From positions 1 through 46,974 of IMG/VR virus record IMGVR_UViG_3300020595_000058: a DNA stretch of 46,974 bases. One strand, written 5' to 3'. The position numbers and the translations under genes are program-made. The notes beneath the pieces were generated by a model. It was given only the letters and a program-made list of their open reading frames with translations. It was not told where the DNA came from and did not search any database. Below, piece by piece: positions 22,024 to 30,344 of this stretch. How positions within the stretch are numbered: position 1 is the stretch's first letter; each line of letters begins with the position of its first letter. Source of the DNA: a virus.

Positions 22024-22554
22024 TTAGATTGTTGCTGGACCGAAGAAATCGGACTGAGCAGACAAAGTAACAGTTGCAGTAGTTGCATCTGTCAAAGCTG
22101 GGTTTACAAGGATAGCTTCAATCTTACCCAAGAAATAGAACTCTGTGTTCTCTGGAGTAAGTGTTGCAGCTGCAGCTTCGTCTTCAGTAACTGCAGAAGC
22201 AGCCATCATGAAGCGGAATACACAGTTAGTACCAATAAGGTCGTGAATAGCTGTCATGTCGCCAGCAACGTAGTTCACTGTTACTTCCAAAGATGGAGCG
22301 TCAGCTTGACCCTGAACCTGTGAAGAAGTCTTTTGACCGTAAACAGGAACGTTAACGATGTTTGCAGGTGTACCCACTGAAGGGAATTCACGTACAGAAG
22401 GCATACGAACGTGGTCTGCATCTGCAGTACCCGGTGTTGTACCTACGAACAGTGCAGCAGCTTCAGCAGCTGTGTCTGTGCTGGCAGGAATCGTGCCTGT
22501 GAAAATGTCTAGGTAGGTAAAGATACCTGCGCCTAGTGATGAGATGTGTGCCAT
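22024..22554 (-). CDS. Major tail tube protein
   Basis: 176 aa, beta-rich and Ala/Thr-rich (MAHISSLGAGIFTYLDIFTG ... VTLSAQSDFFGPATI). Its place directly after the connector genes and before the chaperone is that of the tail tube subunit. The segment PSLEVTVNYVAGD..AIHDLIG resembles tube proteins of siphoviruses. It has a clear GGAGAA site and a hairpin after its stop. Confidence 0.75.
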   Translation of the reverse strand: MAHISSLGAGIFTYLDIFTGTIPASTDTAAEAAALFVGTTPGTADADHVRMPSVREFPSVGTPANIVNVPVYGQKTSSQVQGQADAPSLEVTVNYVAGDMTAIHDLIGTNCVFRFMMAASAVTEDEAAAATLTPENTEFYFLGKIEAILVNPALTDATTATVTLSAQSDFFGPATI

Positions 22555-22557
22555 TTG

Positions 22558-22962
22558 TTATTCTCCGTATTTGGTAAATGGAATTATATAGGATGCACTC
22601 GAAAGTGCTTTGTTCATGGGGTCTAAACCCTCTACAGTTAAGTAAGAAGTTCCAAGCTTTGTACCGTTTGGTAGTGTTTTGTTGTCCAGAACGATGTCAA
22701 GTAAGTCGGCCATAGCCATAAGTCTTCCTTGACCTTCACCACTCTTGGCAAACAATTTTACTGCTATTAGTCCTGTGGACTCTTTCTTTACTCCATACGC
22801 ATAATTCCTGCTACCGGAAGGTAACAAAGAAACCATTGCATATTCACCAGAGTCACCCCCCTTACAACCTGCATAATCTACAGGGTAAGTCGGGATGTCA
22901 TTGGCGGTCCAAGTGGCTGAAGCGAAAACACCTTCTATATCTCTAAGTACTAAGGCATACAT
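22558..22962 (-). CDS. Tail terminator-like protein
   Basis: 134 aa. The position between head-closure and tube genes, and the pattern LVLRDIEGVF...VDYAGC...GLIAVKLFAKSGEGQGRLMAMADLLD, fit the gpU / minor tail terminator family that caps the tube and joins it to the head. An AAAGGAGG site precedes ATG 22962, which overlaps the previous stop. Confidence 0.65.
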   Translation of the reverse strand: MYALVLRDIEGVFASATWTANDIPTYPVDYAGCKGGDSGEYAMVSLLPSGSRNYAYGVKKESTGLIAVKLFAKSGEGQGRLMAMADLLDIVLDNKTLPNGTKLGTSYLTVEGLDPMNKALSSASYIIPFTKYGE

Positions 22963-23300
22963 TAACAGCCTCCTTTCGCTAAGTCTAGGGTTATTACAAA
23001 CCCGTCATCAGTAAAGGAAGAGATGTTGTATACATCAGTACCTATGGTTAAAGTATCGTAACCACCTATTGCCGTACCAGACTTCATCATTGCTTTCGCA
23101 GAGGATGATTCTCCTGTTGGCTTAGTTGTAGATTCGAGTACTACTTTAACTTTTATAGAAGAAGTTGTTGTTGTGAGACTGCCAGAGGCAAAATCAAAAC
23201 CGCTTGAGGTATTCTTAGATAGAGTTGCAGAGACTACAAGGTCTCCGATAGCATTAAAAGCTTTGTCTACTGCAGCTTTAACTTTAGCTCGCATTGACAT
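22962..23300 (-). CDS. Head-closure or connector protein
   Basis: 112 aa, starting MSMRAKVKAAVDKAFNAIGDLV, then a Ser/Thr-rich beta domain. Its position and size fit a head-tail stopper; the sequence match is weak. Overlaps both neighbours by one base. Confidence 0.55.
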   Translation of the reverse strand: MSMRAKVKAAVDKAFNAIGDLVVSATLSKNTSSGFDFASGSLTTTTSSIKVKVVLESTTKPTGESSSAKAMMKSGTAIGGYDTLTIGTDVYNISSFTDDGFVITLDLAKGGC

Positions 23301-23806
23301 TAGTTAGACCTCCACCAGTTAGCACCTATACCTTGACCACCGTTTCTCAACAGAGGACGTATAGACTTAGATGCCTGTACTGATTTCATTGGAGTTCTTT
23401 GAACGTCATTGTTGCTATCTGATATACTGATAGAGCCTACGCTGATACTCTCAAAGGTTTGAGTAGCACCAGTTAGTAGGTCTTCGTTGTTTACCAGATG
23501 TAAAGCTTGCTCATAGACAGCAACTTTAACACGACTTGGAACCTCCGTAATAGCGAATGTAATTACCATACCTAAACGGTTATCAGTATACATTGCGTTA
23601 TTACGGGGCCAAGCCAAAGCTTGAGAGGAACTAACAGCAGAACCAATCCAAGAATTGTCATCAATCATAGCAGTGGCTGTGACAAGTGCTTGTTCTTTGA
23701 TTTCGTCTTCAGCGTCAACCCAGTTGGCACTATCAATACGAGTCTCAAAGTATGTATCAGCGTCTGCTATCAAAACGTAGCTGTTTGTATTGAGTACAAG
23801 TGCCAT
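23300..23806 (-). CDS. Head-tail adaptor (DnaT-like ssDNA-bp family)
   Basis: 168 aa. The pattern SYVLIADADTYFETRIDSANWVDAEDEIKEQALVTAT...ALAWPRNN fits the phage family labelled DnaT-like single-stranded-DNA-binding protein, whose members are in practice head-tail adaptors next to the capsid gene. The C-terminus is basic (GIGANWWRSN). It follows the major capsid gene with a 21-nt gap. Confidence 0.7.
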   Translation of the reverse strand: MALVLNTNSYVLIADADTYFETRIDSANWVDAEDEIKEQALVTATAMIDDNSWIGSAVSSSQALAWPRNNAMYTDNRLGMVITFAITEVPSRVKVAVYEQALHLVNNEDLLTGATQTFESISVGSISISDSNNDVQRTPMKSVQASKSIRPLLRNGGQGIGANWWRSN

Positions 23807-23827
23807 TAGTTCACTCTCCTATCTAAT

Positions 23828-24946
23828 TTAAGCGTGGAAGATAGGCAAGATGCCCAAGTTCAATGCGTCCATTTTACGGTCATAAGAAGCAGCTGCACCC
23901 ATAGTCGCGTTAGTAGCGAATGTGTTTGTAGCGCCTGCCCAGTCGTAACCCATTGGGTGGTTGATGAAGCCCCAACGGTACCATACGTTTGTTGAACCAC
24001 CACCGAGGTAGGACGCAGCAGCGCGGTCTACTTCAACTGGAGTTGGCATGTTGATTGCAGTTGCAGCAACAGAACCCGGCTTAACAATGAAAGTACACTT
24101 AGAAGAAGCACCGTTCAAATCGCCAGCTGTGAAGCCAGAAATCATTTGGTTTGCACGAGTCATAACCAAGCGGAATTTGCCACCGAAGATTGTTGAGAAC
24201 TCAAGGTTGCCATCAGTAACCATAGTTTCGTCAACTAGGTTAGCAGCACGCATTTCAGCCATCACTTCAGGAGAAGTAACCATGTACATGAAATCAGGCT
24301 CGTGGTCTTTGAATGTAGCGCCGATAGATTTGAACAAACGCTCACCACGGGCTGCGCCCATAGCAGAAGAGTCGAACAATTTACGAGCGTCAGAAGCACC
24401 AGTTGCAGCAGCGCCGTGAAGGCCAGCAGCGTTGATGTCACAGAAGAAGCCAGTTGCAGCTACGTCACAGTCAGTATCATAATCGATAACACCACCGTTA
24501 CCAGCACCAGCTAGGTCGCCAAGAGCAACTTCGCTCAATGCTACACCTTTAAGAACTGACAATAGAGCGTCATGCTCGTCTTGTGCACGTACTTCAGCGA
24601 AGTCACGAGCGATTTTAGCTAGACCGTCTTGCTTAGAGACAACTTCTTGCATGTTAACTTGCTCTGCACCGAAAGTGCGAACAGTCTTAACGAAGTTAGC
24701 AACGTCTGTTGCGATGTCAGTGTAAGTACCGTCAGTTGATGAAGACAAAGAAGCAACGTTTACGTTTGCTGACAAAGGCTTGTACCAGCGGAATTGACCT
24801 ACGAAAGATTCGCCTGAAGCGTCGATGCGCTGGTCAGCAGCTACGATGCCTGTGCCGTTTAGTTTCTTAGCAGTTGAATAAGCTTCATCTGAGTAAGCAG
24901 AGATTGCAAGAGCAATGTTCTGGAAGTCTGTGTTTGTAATAGCCAT
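23828..24946 (-). CDS. Major capsid protein
   Basis: 372 aa, placed between scaffold and adaptor genes. The sequence (AITNTDFQNIALAISAYSDEAYSTAKKLNG ... MGAARGERLFKSIGATFKD) and size fit a capsid shell subunit, probably HK97 fold. There is no separate protease motif. The ATG has an AAAGGAA site. The calm codon use and preference for GCA/GCT alanine suggest high expression. No direct family name is certain; the assignment rests on context and composition. Confidence 0.82.
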   Translation of the reverse strand: MAITNTDFQNIALAISAYSDEAYSTAKKLNGTGIVAADQRIDASGESFVGQFRWYKPLSANVNVASLSSSTDGTYTDIATDVANFVKTVRTFGAEQVNMQEVVSKQDGLAKIARDFAEVRAQDEHDALLSVLKGVALSEVALGDLAGAGNGGVIDYDTDCDVAATGFFCDINAAGLHGAAATGASDARKLFDSSAMGAARGERLFKSIGATFKDHEPDFMYMVTSPEVMAEMRAANLVDETMVTDGNLEFSTIFGGKFRLVMTRANQMISGFTAGDLNGASSKCTFIVKPGSVAATAINMPTPVEVDRAAASYLGGGSTNVWYRWGFINHPMGYDWAGATNTFATNATMGAAASYDRKMDALNLGILPIFHA

Positions 24947-24982
24947 TGTGTAATTCCTTTATAGCTTTATAGTAGTAATAGA

Positions 24983-25651
24983 TTATAGGTTGAAGTTACC
25001 TAGTTTACCTTTGGCGGCAAGAGCTAGAATTTCTTGAGTTGACATTTCGCCGATAGACTTTGAAACATCGGTTGAAGGCGCTCCAGCTGGATTGCCTGTA
25101 CCTGCTCCTGTGTTAGACTTAACACGGAATAGGAATGAGTTATCTTCGGACTTAGCATAAGCTTCGACGTAGTCACGAATATTTGAACCTGTGGAGTGCA
25201 CCCACGCACCCTCTTCATTTTGAACCAATTGGTCAACGATTTCTCTGCGAGCCATGTCGCGAGACTTTTCGCTGCGGAATTCCATGCCAGCAAGTGCATC
25301 ATTCAATACACCATCACGCTTAAGCTTAGTTGTCTCAGTTGCGTAGACATCTAGTTTAGCACGAGCTTCGGCAAGTTCCATTTCAAGAGCTTCTTGGACT
25401 TTACCCTCTTCTTTCATGCGAGCAATAGTTGCTTCCTTTGCGGTAGCTTCCATCTCTGCTTTAAGTTTGAGAGCTTCGTCACGCTCACTGACCATACGGT
25501 CCATGTTAGCTTTCATCTTGGCTAAACGTTCTTCAACGATTGCTTCGACGTCATCAACAGGGGCTTCTGGAGCAGCTGGTGTTTCTAGTGTTTCTTCTTC
25601 AACAACAGGTTCTTCAGTTGTTTCTACTTCTTCGATAATGTTATCGCTCAT
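24983..25651 (-). CDS. Capsid scaffolding protein
   Basis: 222 aa from ATG 25651 (MSDNIIEEVETTEEPVVEE), behind GAAAGGAAAT. The N-terminal 40 residues are very acidic and Pro-rich, then a long coiled coil (about 45-125, ERLAKMKANMDRMVSERDEALKLKAE), and a flexible C-terminus with GAGTGNPAGAP ending in a hydrophobic helix. This is the form of phage scaffolds, which guide capsid assembly and leave before DNA packaging. It lies directly before the capsid gene. Confidence 0.85.
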   Translation of the reverse strand: MSDNIIEEVETTEEPVVEEETLETPAAPEAPVDDVEAIVEERLAKMKANMDRMVSERDEALKLKAEMEATAKEATIARMKEEGKVQEALEMELAEARAKLDVYATETTKLKRDGVLNDALAGMEFRSEKSRDMARREIVDQLVQNEEGAWVHSTGSNIRDYVEAYAKSEDNSFLFRVKSNTGAGTGNPAGAPSTDVSKSIGEMSTQEILALAAKGKLGNFNL

Positions 25652-25696
25652 GTTATTTCCTTTCAAGCACAGCTTGGGTTGATTTATGTTTATAAT

Positions 25697-25709
25697 GAGT
25701 CACAGACTC
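25697..25709 (-). other. Perfect 5-bp, 3-nt-loop hairpin before scaffold gene
   Basis: GAGTC-TGT-GACTC on the minus strand, in the 96-nt gap between the MuF-RNAP stop and the scaffold start, followed by AT-rich ATTATAAAC. The geometry (5-bp stem, 3-nt loop with central G) is like the DNA hairpins bound by N4 virion RNAP. A plain mRNA hairpin is equally possible. Confidence 0.4.
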
Positions 25710-25747
25710 GTTTTGTTAGTTAGTAAGGGCCATAGCTATTACAAATA

Positions 25748-28700
25748 TTATGGGCCAATTCCATACCAGTCATTGCCTGGACGGATTTTCTCTAGCACTT
25801 CAGAAGGAGTAATCTTATCCTTTGGATTGATTAAGCCATCGTCTTTTGCTCGTTGTAAGTACTTATTGTATGTCGCTCTTGACATACCTGACTTTCGCAT
25901 TTCTTTGAGAGTCTTATGAATGGTTCCTTCTTTTAGCGCATCTGAGTAGATTTGCCGAAGTGCCCATTTAGCGGGGACCGCCTTTCCTAGGTTAGTGAAG
26001 AAAGCATCGTGGATAGTTCCAGTGGCTACTTTATTCTTCTTTCCCCATAGGTGGAATTTTCTGACCAACACAGCGTCATTACTGTGGTTGCCATTAACAC
26101 CGAGGCCAATAGACGCATCTTGTATAGATGCCTGTGACATTAACTTGCCATCTTTAGCTTGACCTTCATAAATATTGAAGACTTTTTCGCCCGTTACAGG
26201 GTCGGTGAAGTCTACTCTTACTTGTTCTTTAACACGGTAACGTTGCATCATAACTTTGGAATCGAAAGTCACCCAAGGGATGTCTACAGAACCAGACTCT
26301 TTTACATAGTCTTTAGCAATGTCTTTCCAGAACCTAATGAACTTACCTGTTACAGGAACTTCTTTTTCGAGTTGACGCGACATAATACCAGAAATCTTAT
26401 CGAACAAACGAGTACCTACAAGGTTCCCCGTCTCATCAGTAAGCTTCATTAAAAATGTATGCATCTCTTCGGAATTCTTTACACCGTCTCTAAACTCTGA
26501 CCTTGCAGTCTGATATAGTGAGTCAGTGATGGATGAACCTTCTTTAGAAGATAACACCACTTTTCTTTTAAGGTCACGTAATTCATCAATACGCGCCCAA
26601 TTCTTTCTGTCCATTTCGAAGCTAATCTTAGCATCAATAGCGGTTTTAAACTTGTCAACCTCTTTAGTAGAGATGGCAATCTTACCCTTCTTAGCTAGAA
26701 CCTTGGCGAATTGGTTAGCTACGTTAGCAGCTTTAGTCGCATCACCCGCACCATAGAAAGCAACCATGTTTTGATTCTTAGCAGCTTTCATAAGGTCAGT
26801 CCAGTCTAAGTCTAACTCTGCCAATTCAGGTATAGCTAAAAACTCAGGGTCGTCAACAGTACGTTTAGCAATCTCATCGTAGAGTCTTTGCTTCTTAGAT
26901 GTCTGAAGAACATTAGAAAGTTCAGCAGCAGCACGGTCTCCCGTTGATAGTGAAATGATTTGTGCTCCAGAGGAACTAGCATCATTCTCAATCATCATCT
27001 TAGTTTTGTATTGTCCTATAAGTTTAATATCTGCACTTGTCCACTTAGTTTTATCGGTTAACATCCTGCCGCCCATGTGCCTGTGTATACGAGTATACTC
27101 CAAAGCTAGACGAGCTAGTTTACCAATCTCTTTGTCTTCTGTAGCAGCAACAAGAGGGTTGGATAAGAACTCTTTAATACGTCTGTCAGGCTGTGTAGGG
27201 TTCAACATAGCTCCACCAATCTCAAGAAGATTCTTTTCTTGGTCTTTGAAAGCTTGTAGACGGCCTTTGAGAGTTAGTGTATCAAGAGGACTGCCAACTA
27301 AGGCACCGATTTGTACTTGTAGTTCTTCTAGTGCATCGATATTGATTGCTTCTGCCTTGGCTGTGTTTAAGAACGGACGAACTGCTTCACCCTTAGTTGG
27401 TGTCAGTAGGCCACGGTGATAAACACGTCCACGGAAGTCGATTGAAGCGTCAACAGAGAAGGCTTGATTACGTTGTCTGTAAAACTTGGCTGTAGCTAAA
27501 ACACCACGACCATCGTTCCCACGACCCATAAACAGTTTCTTCCACTCATTAGCATCATCCCATTTCTTAGCTTCACCACGTTTGTCATTAAAGTAAATAA
27601 CACGTTCAGCAAAGTCAAAGAACTCATTGTCTACCTCATACTTAGCAGAGGTAGCATGGTTGAGCATTGAAGTTATATCGTTATCAATTTGATTAGCATC
27701 GTAGTCAGCATAAACCTTTTCAGAAACTACAGGCATCCCAGTCTTACGACCACGAGCATCATAGTATTCTTTAGAACCTGCACGAGCATAGACCTTATCA
27801 CGGTTATTGTAAACACCAAAACGACGGCTTGTACGGGCTTTCTCAGCAGAAATTTGTAATTGACGCATAGGTCCGTTTACTATCTGGATTTGACGTGTAA
27901 CATTCACACCACGAAGCCCAGCATCACTCACAGGTCTACCTGTAGCAAGGTCTTTAGGTGAAGATGTACCAATGTCTCTGATAACTGTAGTACGAATCAT
28001 ACCCTGTTTTTCTATAGAAGCAATAATACGACTACCATCCTTGTGGAAGTCTTTTAGAGTCTTAGAACGTAGTGGGTTGAGTGAACCAAGTTCATCATCA
28101 AACATCTGACCAATCTTAATAGCCAACATATCGTAGTCAGCGCCATCAGCTGTAGCAATAGCCTTCATAGCTTTAGAAGTTGCTTTGATAGTTTTGTTTC
28201 TTAGGTTAGCTGTAGCTTTGTCACGTTGACGTAAGAACAAAAACTCACGGTCCAAGAACTCACGCTGTGTACCACGTAGTTTATCAATCTGCATCTTTAA
28301 CCAAGAGTCTTTCGGAGGCTTCTTCTTAAACAAGGCTCTGAACTTCTTCTGAAGTTTGTAGCCTGGAATGTTATTTAGAACCTTCTCAGTCATCTCTTTA
28401 CGGCTAGGATAACGTCGGATAATACTTTGTGTATAAGCTGAAATTGGGCTTTTACCGCTGTAGTAAGCTTTCTTAGCTAGCTTAGAGCCGTATAGACCTT
28501 CCCAAGTATCAATGTAGCGGTTATCAGCAATCTGACCATCAATCAACTCAGAGATAGTATACTTCTTATTGAAGATATAAACCGCTGGGTCATCATCTAG
28601 TTTAGCTGTAAGAGAACCAAAGAGTTTACCTCTGTCAGCACTACGGTTAAAAGAGAGTGTACCTAAGTCTTGTACAGCATTAATTGTGAACTTACGCATA

Positions 28701-30187
28701 ACAGAAGTAGGTTTAGCCCACGCTTCACCTGTAGCATTAGCACGGGTAAAGGTTTGACGCATAACATCTGTTACAACAACACGTTGGTTAATAGAAACAT
28801 CACGACTAAGGTCTTTTACGAACTTATTAATGTAAGTCTTTTGCTTGCTAGTTAGGTCAGGGCTATCCATGACTTTAGCAATACGTTCCTGTAGAATCTC
28901 AGCTTCCTGAACTTGTAGGTGACGACCAGCGCCACTTGTATAGTCAGCGCCTTCAGCATTCATAACAGCACCTTCACGGTTGTTCTTGAATGCCCTACGG
29001 CTAGCTTGCTTCTGTGATAGGGAGTTACCTTTGAAATCAGCTAGAGCTAACGCCTGGGCGTTCTCTGCAGCATCATTCTTAAAGTGTGCCCTAAGAGCAG
29101 CAGTGTGTGCCTTTGAAGCCATTAGCTCAGTAGGTGTACCAAACTCTAAATCAATGTTACTGTCGTTCTTAGCTGTAGGACGTTTAACAGTCTTGTTAGC
29201 TCTGCGCATTAAACCAGTAAGAGATAGAGCTTTACCTACAGGAGAAACAAACTCAGAGGCAGTAAGTCTACCTTGTTGGAACAGGCTTGCTTGACGTTCG
29301 CCACCCAGCATCTTGACTTGAACAGCAGTACCTTGCTTACGTAACCAATCAGAATAGCTTTTAACTTTTGAAGGTTCACCAGTAAGCTGTGCAGCACTTG
29401 TGTTCTGAAGATTTCTAGGCTTAATGTTCTTAGACTTTAGCTTTAGAAGTTCTTCTTTGTCCTTAACAACTGGCACCATAGTAGAGCGACATTGCCAGTG
29501 TAACGGGGGCTGATAACGCTTGTCATCAACACTATAAACTTGACCATTGTGGAAAGAACAAATAGGACTAGTACGACCATCTAGGATAGCTGTAAACATG
29601 TAGCCCTTGAGGACTTCCTTGTTAGCTTCCATGACTTGATTCATAGCATCTGTTTGTGTTCGAGTAATAGAAGTACGAGCTAGAGACTTAGCTTGATGCT
29701 CTGTTATCTTCGTAGTCTTCATTACGTCTTTTATAATTTCGTCATTGGTTAGACCTTTAGCAAGGCCACCTTTAACTTTAGTTTGAATACGTACCAGCTC
29801 ACCAGAAGCAATGTTAGACAAGTTACCATTGATTGTACGGGTGCCTTTAATGTTAGGACCAGTAATCTCAGAGAGAACCGACTTAGTTGATGGTTTTTGG
29901 GTACGATAGAATTTCTTAATTTCAGCATCAAGGTTATTCTTGTGGAATACCTTCTGTGCTGTGGAGAAGCCCGTTAGACTCTTCGTCAACGAGTTTTTCA
30001 TTTCTTTACCGAAACGAGTAACCTCTGGCTTGACGTTGGCTCGGATGTTCTCCTTCAGGATACCTTTAAGGTTGGTCCTGTGTTTCTTAATAATAGCTCT
30101 TTGGGCTTTTTGTTGCCCGTTTTCATATAACCTAACATCGCCAGAATGGTCAATGATGCGGTCAAAAATCTTTTCGTTAATAGACAT
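25748..30187 (-). CDS. MuF head-morphogenesis / single-subunit RNA polymerase fusion (candidate virion RNAP)
   Basis: 1479 aa from ATG 30187 (MSINEKIFDR), behind GGAGA; an ATG four codons earlier is inside the ribosome site. Residues about 95-245 are a MuF domain: KSLARTSITRTQTDAMN, then ILDGRTSPICSFHNGQVY with C210, and PPLHWQCRS with C233. The C-terminal half carries all RNAP core motifs: IDFRGRVYHRG (D917), motif A D1069 (NDASSSGAQ), motif B K1137...Y1145-G1146 (KNQNMVAFYGAG) and motif C H1393-D1394 (GTIHDAFF). No stop or frameshift separates the parts. MuF proteins enter the capsid beside the portal, so the polymerase is probably packaged and ejected with DNA. Residues 250-800 are not recognised and may bind promoters. 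Confidence 0.9.
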   Translation of the reverse strand: MSINEKIFDRIIDHSGDVRLYENGQQKAQRAIIKKHRTNLKGILKENIRANVKPEVTRFGKEMKNSLTKSLTGFSTAQKVFHKNNLDAEIKKFYRTQKPSTKSVLSEITGPNIKGTRTINGNLSNIASGELVRIQTKVKGGLAKGLTNDEIIKDVMKTTKITEHQAKSLARTSITRTQTDAMNQVMEANKEVLKGYMFTAILDGRTSPICSFHNGQVYSVDDKRYQPPLHWQCRSTMVPVVKDKEELLKLKSKNIKPRNLQNTSAAQLTGEPSKVKSYSDWLRKQGTAVQVKMLGGERQASLFQQGRLTASEFVSPVGKALSLTGLMRRANKTVKRPTAKNDSNIDLEFGTPTELMASKAHTAALRAHFKNDAAENAQALALADFKGNSLSQKQASRRAFKNNREGAVMNAEGADYTSGAGRHLQVQEAEILQERIAKVMDSPDLTSKQKTYINKFVKDLSRDVSINQRVVVTDVMRQTFTRANATGEAWAKPTSVMRKFTINAVQDLGTLSFNRSADRGKLFGSLTAKLDDDPAVYIFNKKYTISELIDGQIADNRYIDTWEGLYGSKLAKKAYYSGKSPISAYTQSIIRRYPSRKEMTEKVLNNIPGYKLQKKFRALFKKKPPKDSWLKMQIDKLRGTQREFLDREFLFLRQRDKATANLRNKTIKATSKAMKAIATADGADYDMLAIKIGQMFDDELGSLNPLRSKTLKDFHKDGSRIIASIEKQGMIRTTVIRDIGTSSPKDLATGRPVSDAGLRGVNVTRQIQIVNGPMRQLQISAEKARTSRRFGVYNNRDKVYARAGSKEYYDARGRKTGMPVVSEKVYADYDANQIDNDITSMLNHATSAKYEVDNEFFDFAERVIYFNDKRGEAKKWDDANEWKKLFMGRGNDGRGVLATAKFYRQRNQAFSVDASIDFRGRVYHRGLLTPTKGEAVRPFLNTAKAEAINIDALEELQVQIGALVGSPLDTLTLKGRLQAFKDQEKNLLEIGGAMLNPTQPDRRIKEFLSNPLVAATEDKEIGKLARLALEYTRIHRHMGGRMLTDKTKWTSADIKLIGQYKTKMMIENDASSSGAQIISLSTGDRAAAELSNVLQTSKKQRLYDEIAKRTVDDPEFLAIPELAELDLDWTDLMKAAKNQNMVAFYGAGDATKAANVANQFAKVLAKKGKIAISTKEVDKFKTAIDAKISFEMDRKNWARIDELRDLKRKVVLSSKEGSSITDSLYQTARSEFRDGVKNSEEMHTFLMKLTDETGNLVGTRLFDKISGIMSRQLEKEVPVTGKFIRFWKDIAKDYVKESGSVDIPWVTFDSKVMMQRYRVKEQVRVDFTDPVTGEKVFNIYEGQAKDGKLMSQASIQDASIGLGVNGNHSNDAVLVRKFHLWGKKNKVATGTIHDAFFTNLGKAVPAKWALRQIYSDALKEGTIHKTLKEMRKSGMSRATYNKYLQRAKDDGLINPKDKITPSEVLEKIRPGNDWYGIGP

Positions 30188-30225
30188 CAGTCTCTCCATT
30201 ACTATACTTCGTGGATATGTGGGAA

Positions 30226-30250
30226 GGCACCCCCGCCGAAGCGGGAGTCC
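30226..30250 (-). other. UUCG hairpin between tRNA-like element and MuF-RNAP gene
   Basis: The minus-strand RNA pairs GGACUCCCGC with GCGGGGGUGCC around UUCG, ten pairs with a bulged G. The T run lies on the other side, so it would work as a terminator only for plus-strand RNA. On the mRNA it may limit read-through or protect the MuF-RNAP message. Confidence 0.6.
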
Positions 30251-30258
30251 TTTTTATT

Positions 30259-30344
30259 TGGTAGCCAATCGGAGACTTGAACTCCTTCTACTCGTGCCAT
30301 GACGCCTGAGATGGCGGTGAGTAGCTACGAACCTGCTTTGGCTA
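30259..30344 (-). ncRNA. tRNA-like element ending in CCA, overlapping portal stop
   Basis: The minus strand begins UAGCCAA and ends UUGGCUA-CCA, a 7-bp acceptor-like helix with an encoded CCA. A T-arm GGAG-UUCAAGU-CUCC is present. In place of normal D and anticodon arms there is a long two-part helix, CUACUC...GAGUAG enclosing GCCAU...AUGGC with a ten-base loop. A standard seven-base anticodon loop cannot be drawn. It is therefore either a decayed tRNA or a deliberate tRNA mimic, in outline like the tRNA part of tmRNA. The portal UAG stop is the first three bases of the acceptor strand. Confidence 0.55.

Noticed and set aside
30259-30344. Ordinary tRNA gene
   Set aside because: Acceptor, T-arm and CCA fit, but no 7-nt anticodon loop on a 5-bp stem and no normal D-loop GG can be drawn; kept as tRNA-like only.
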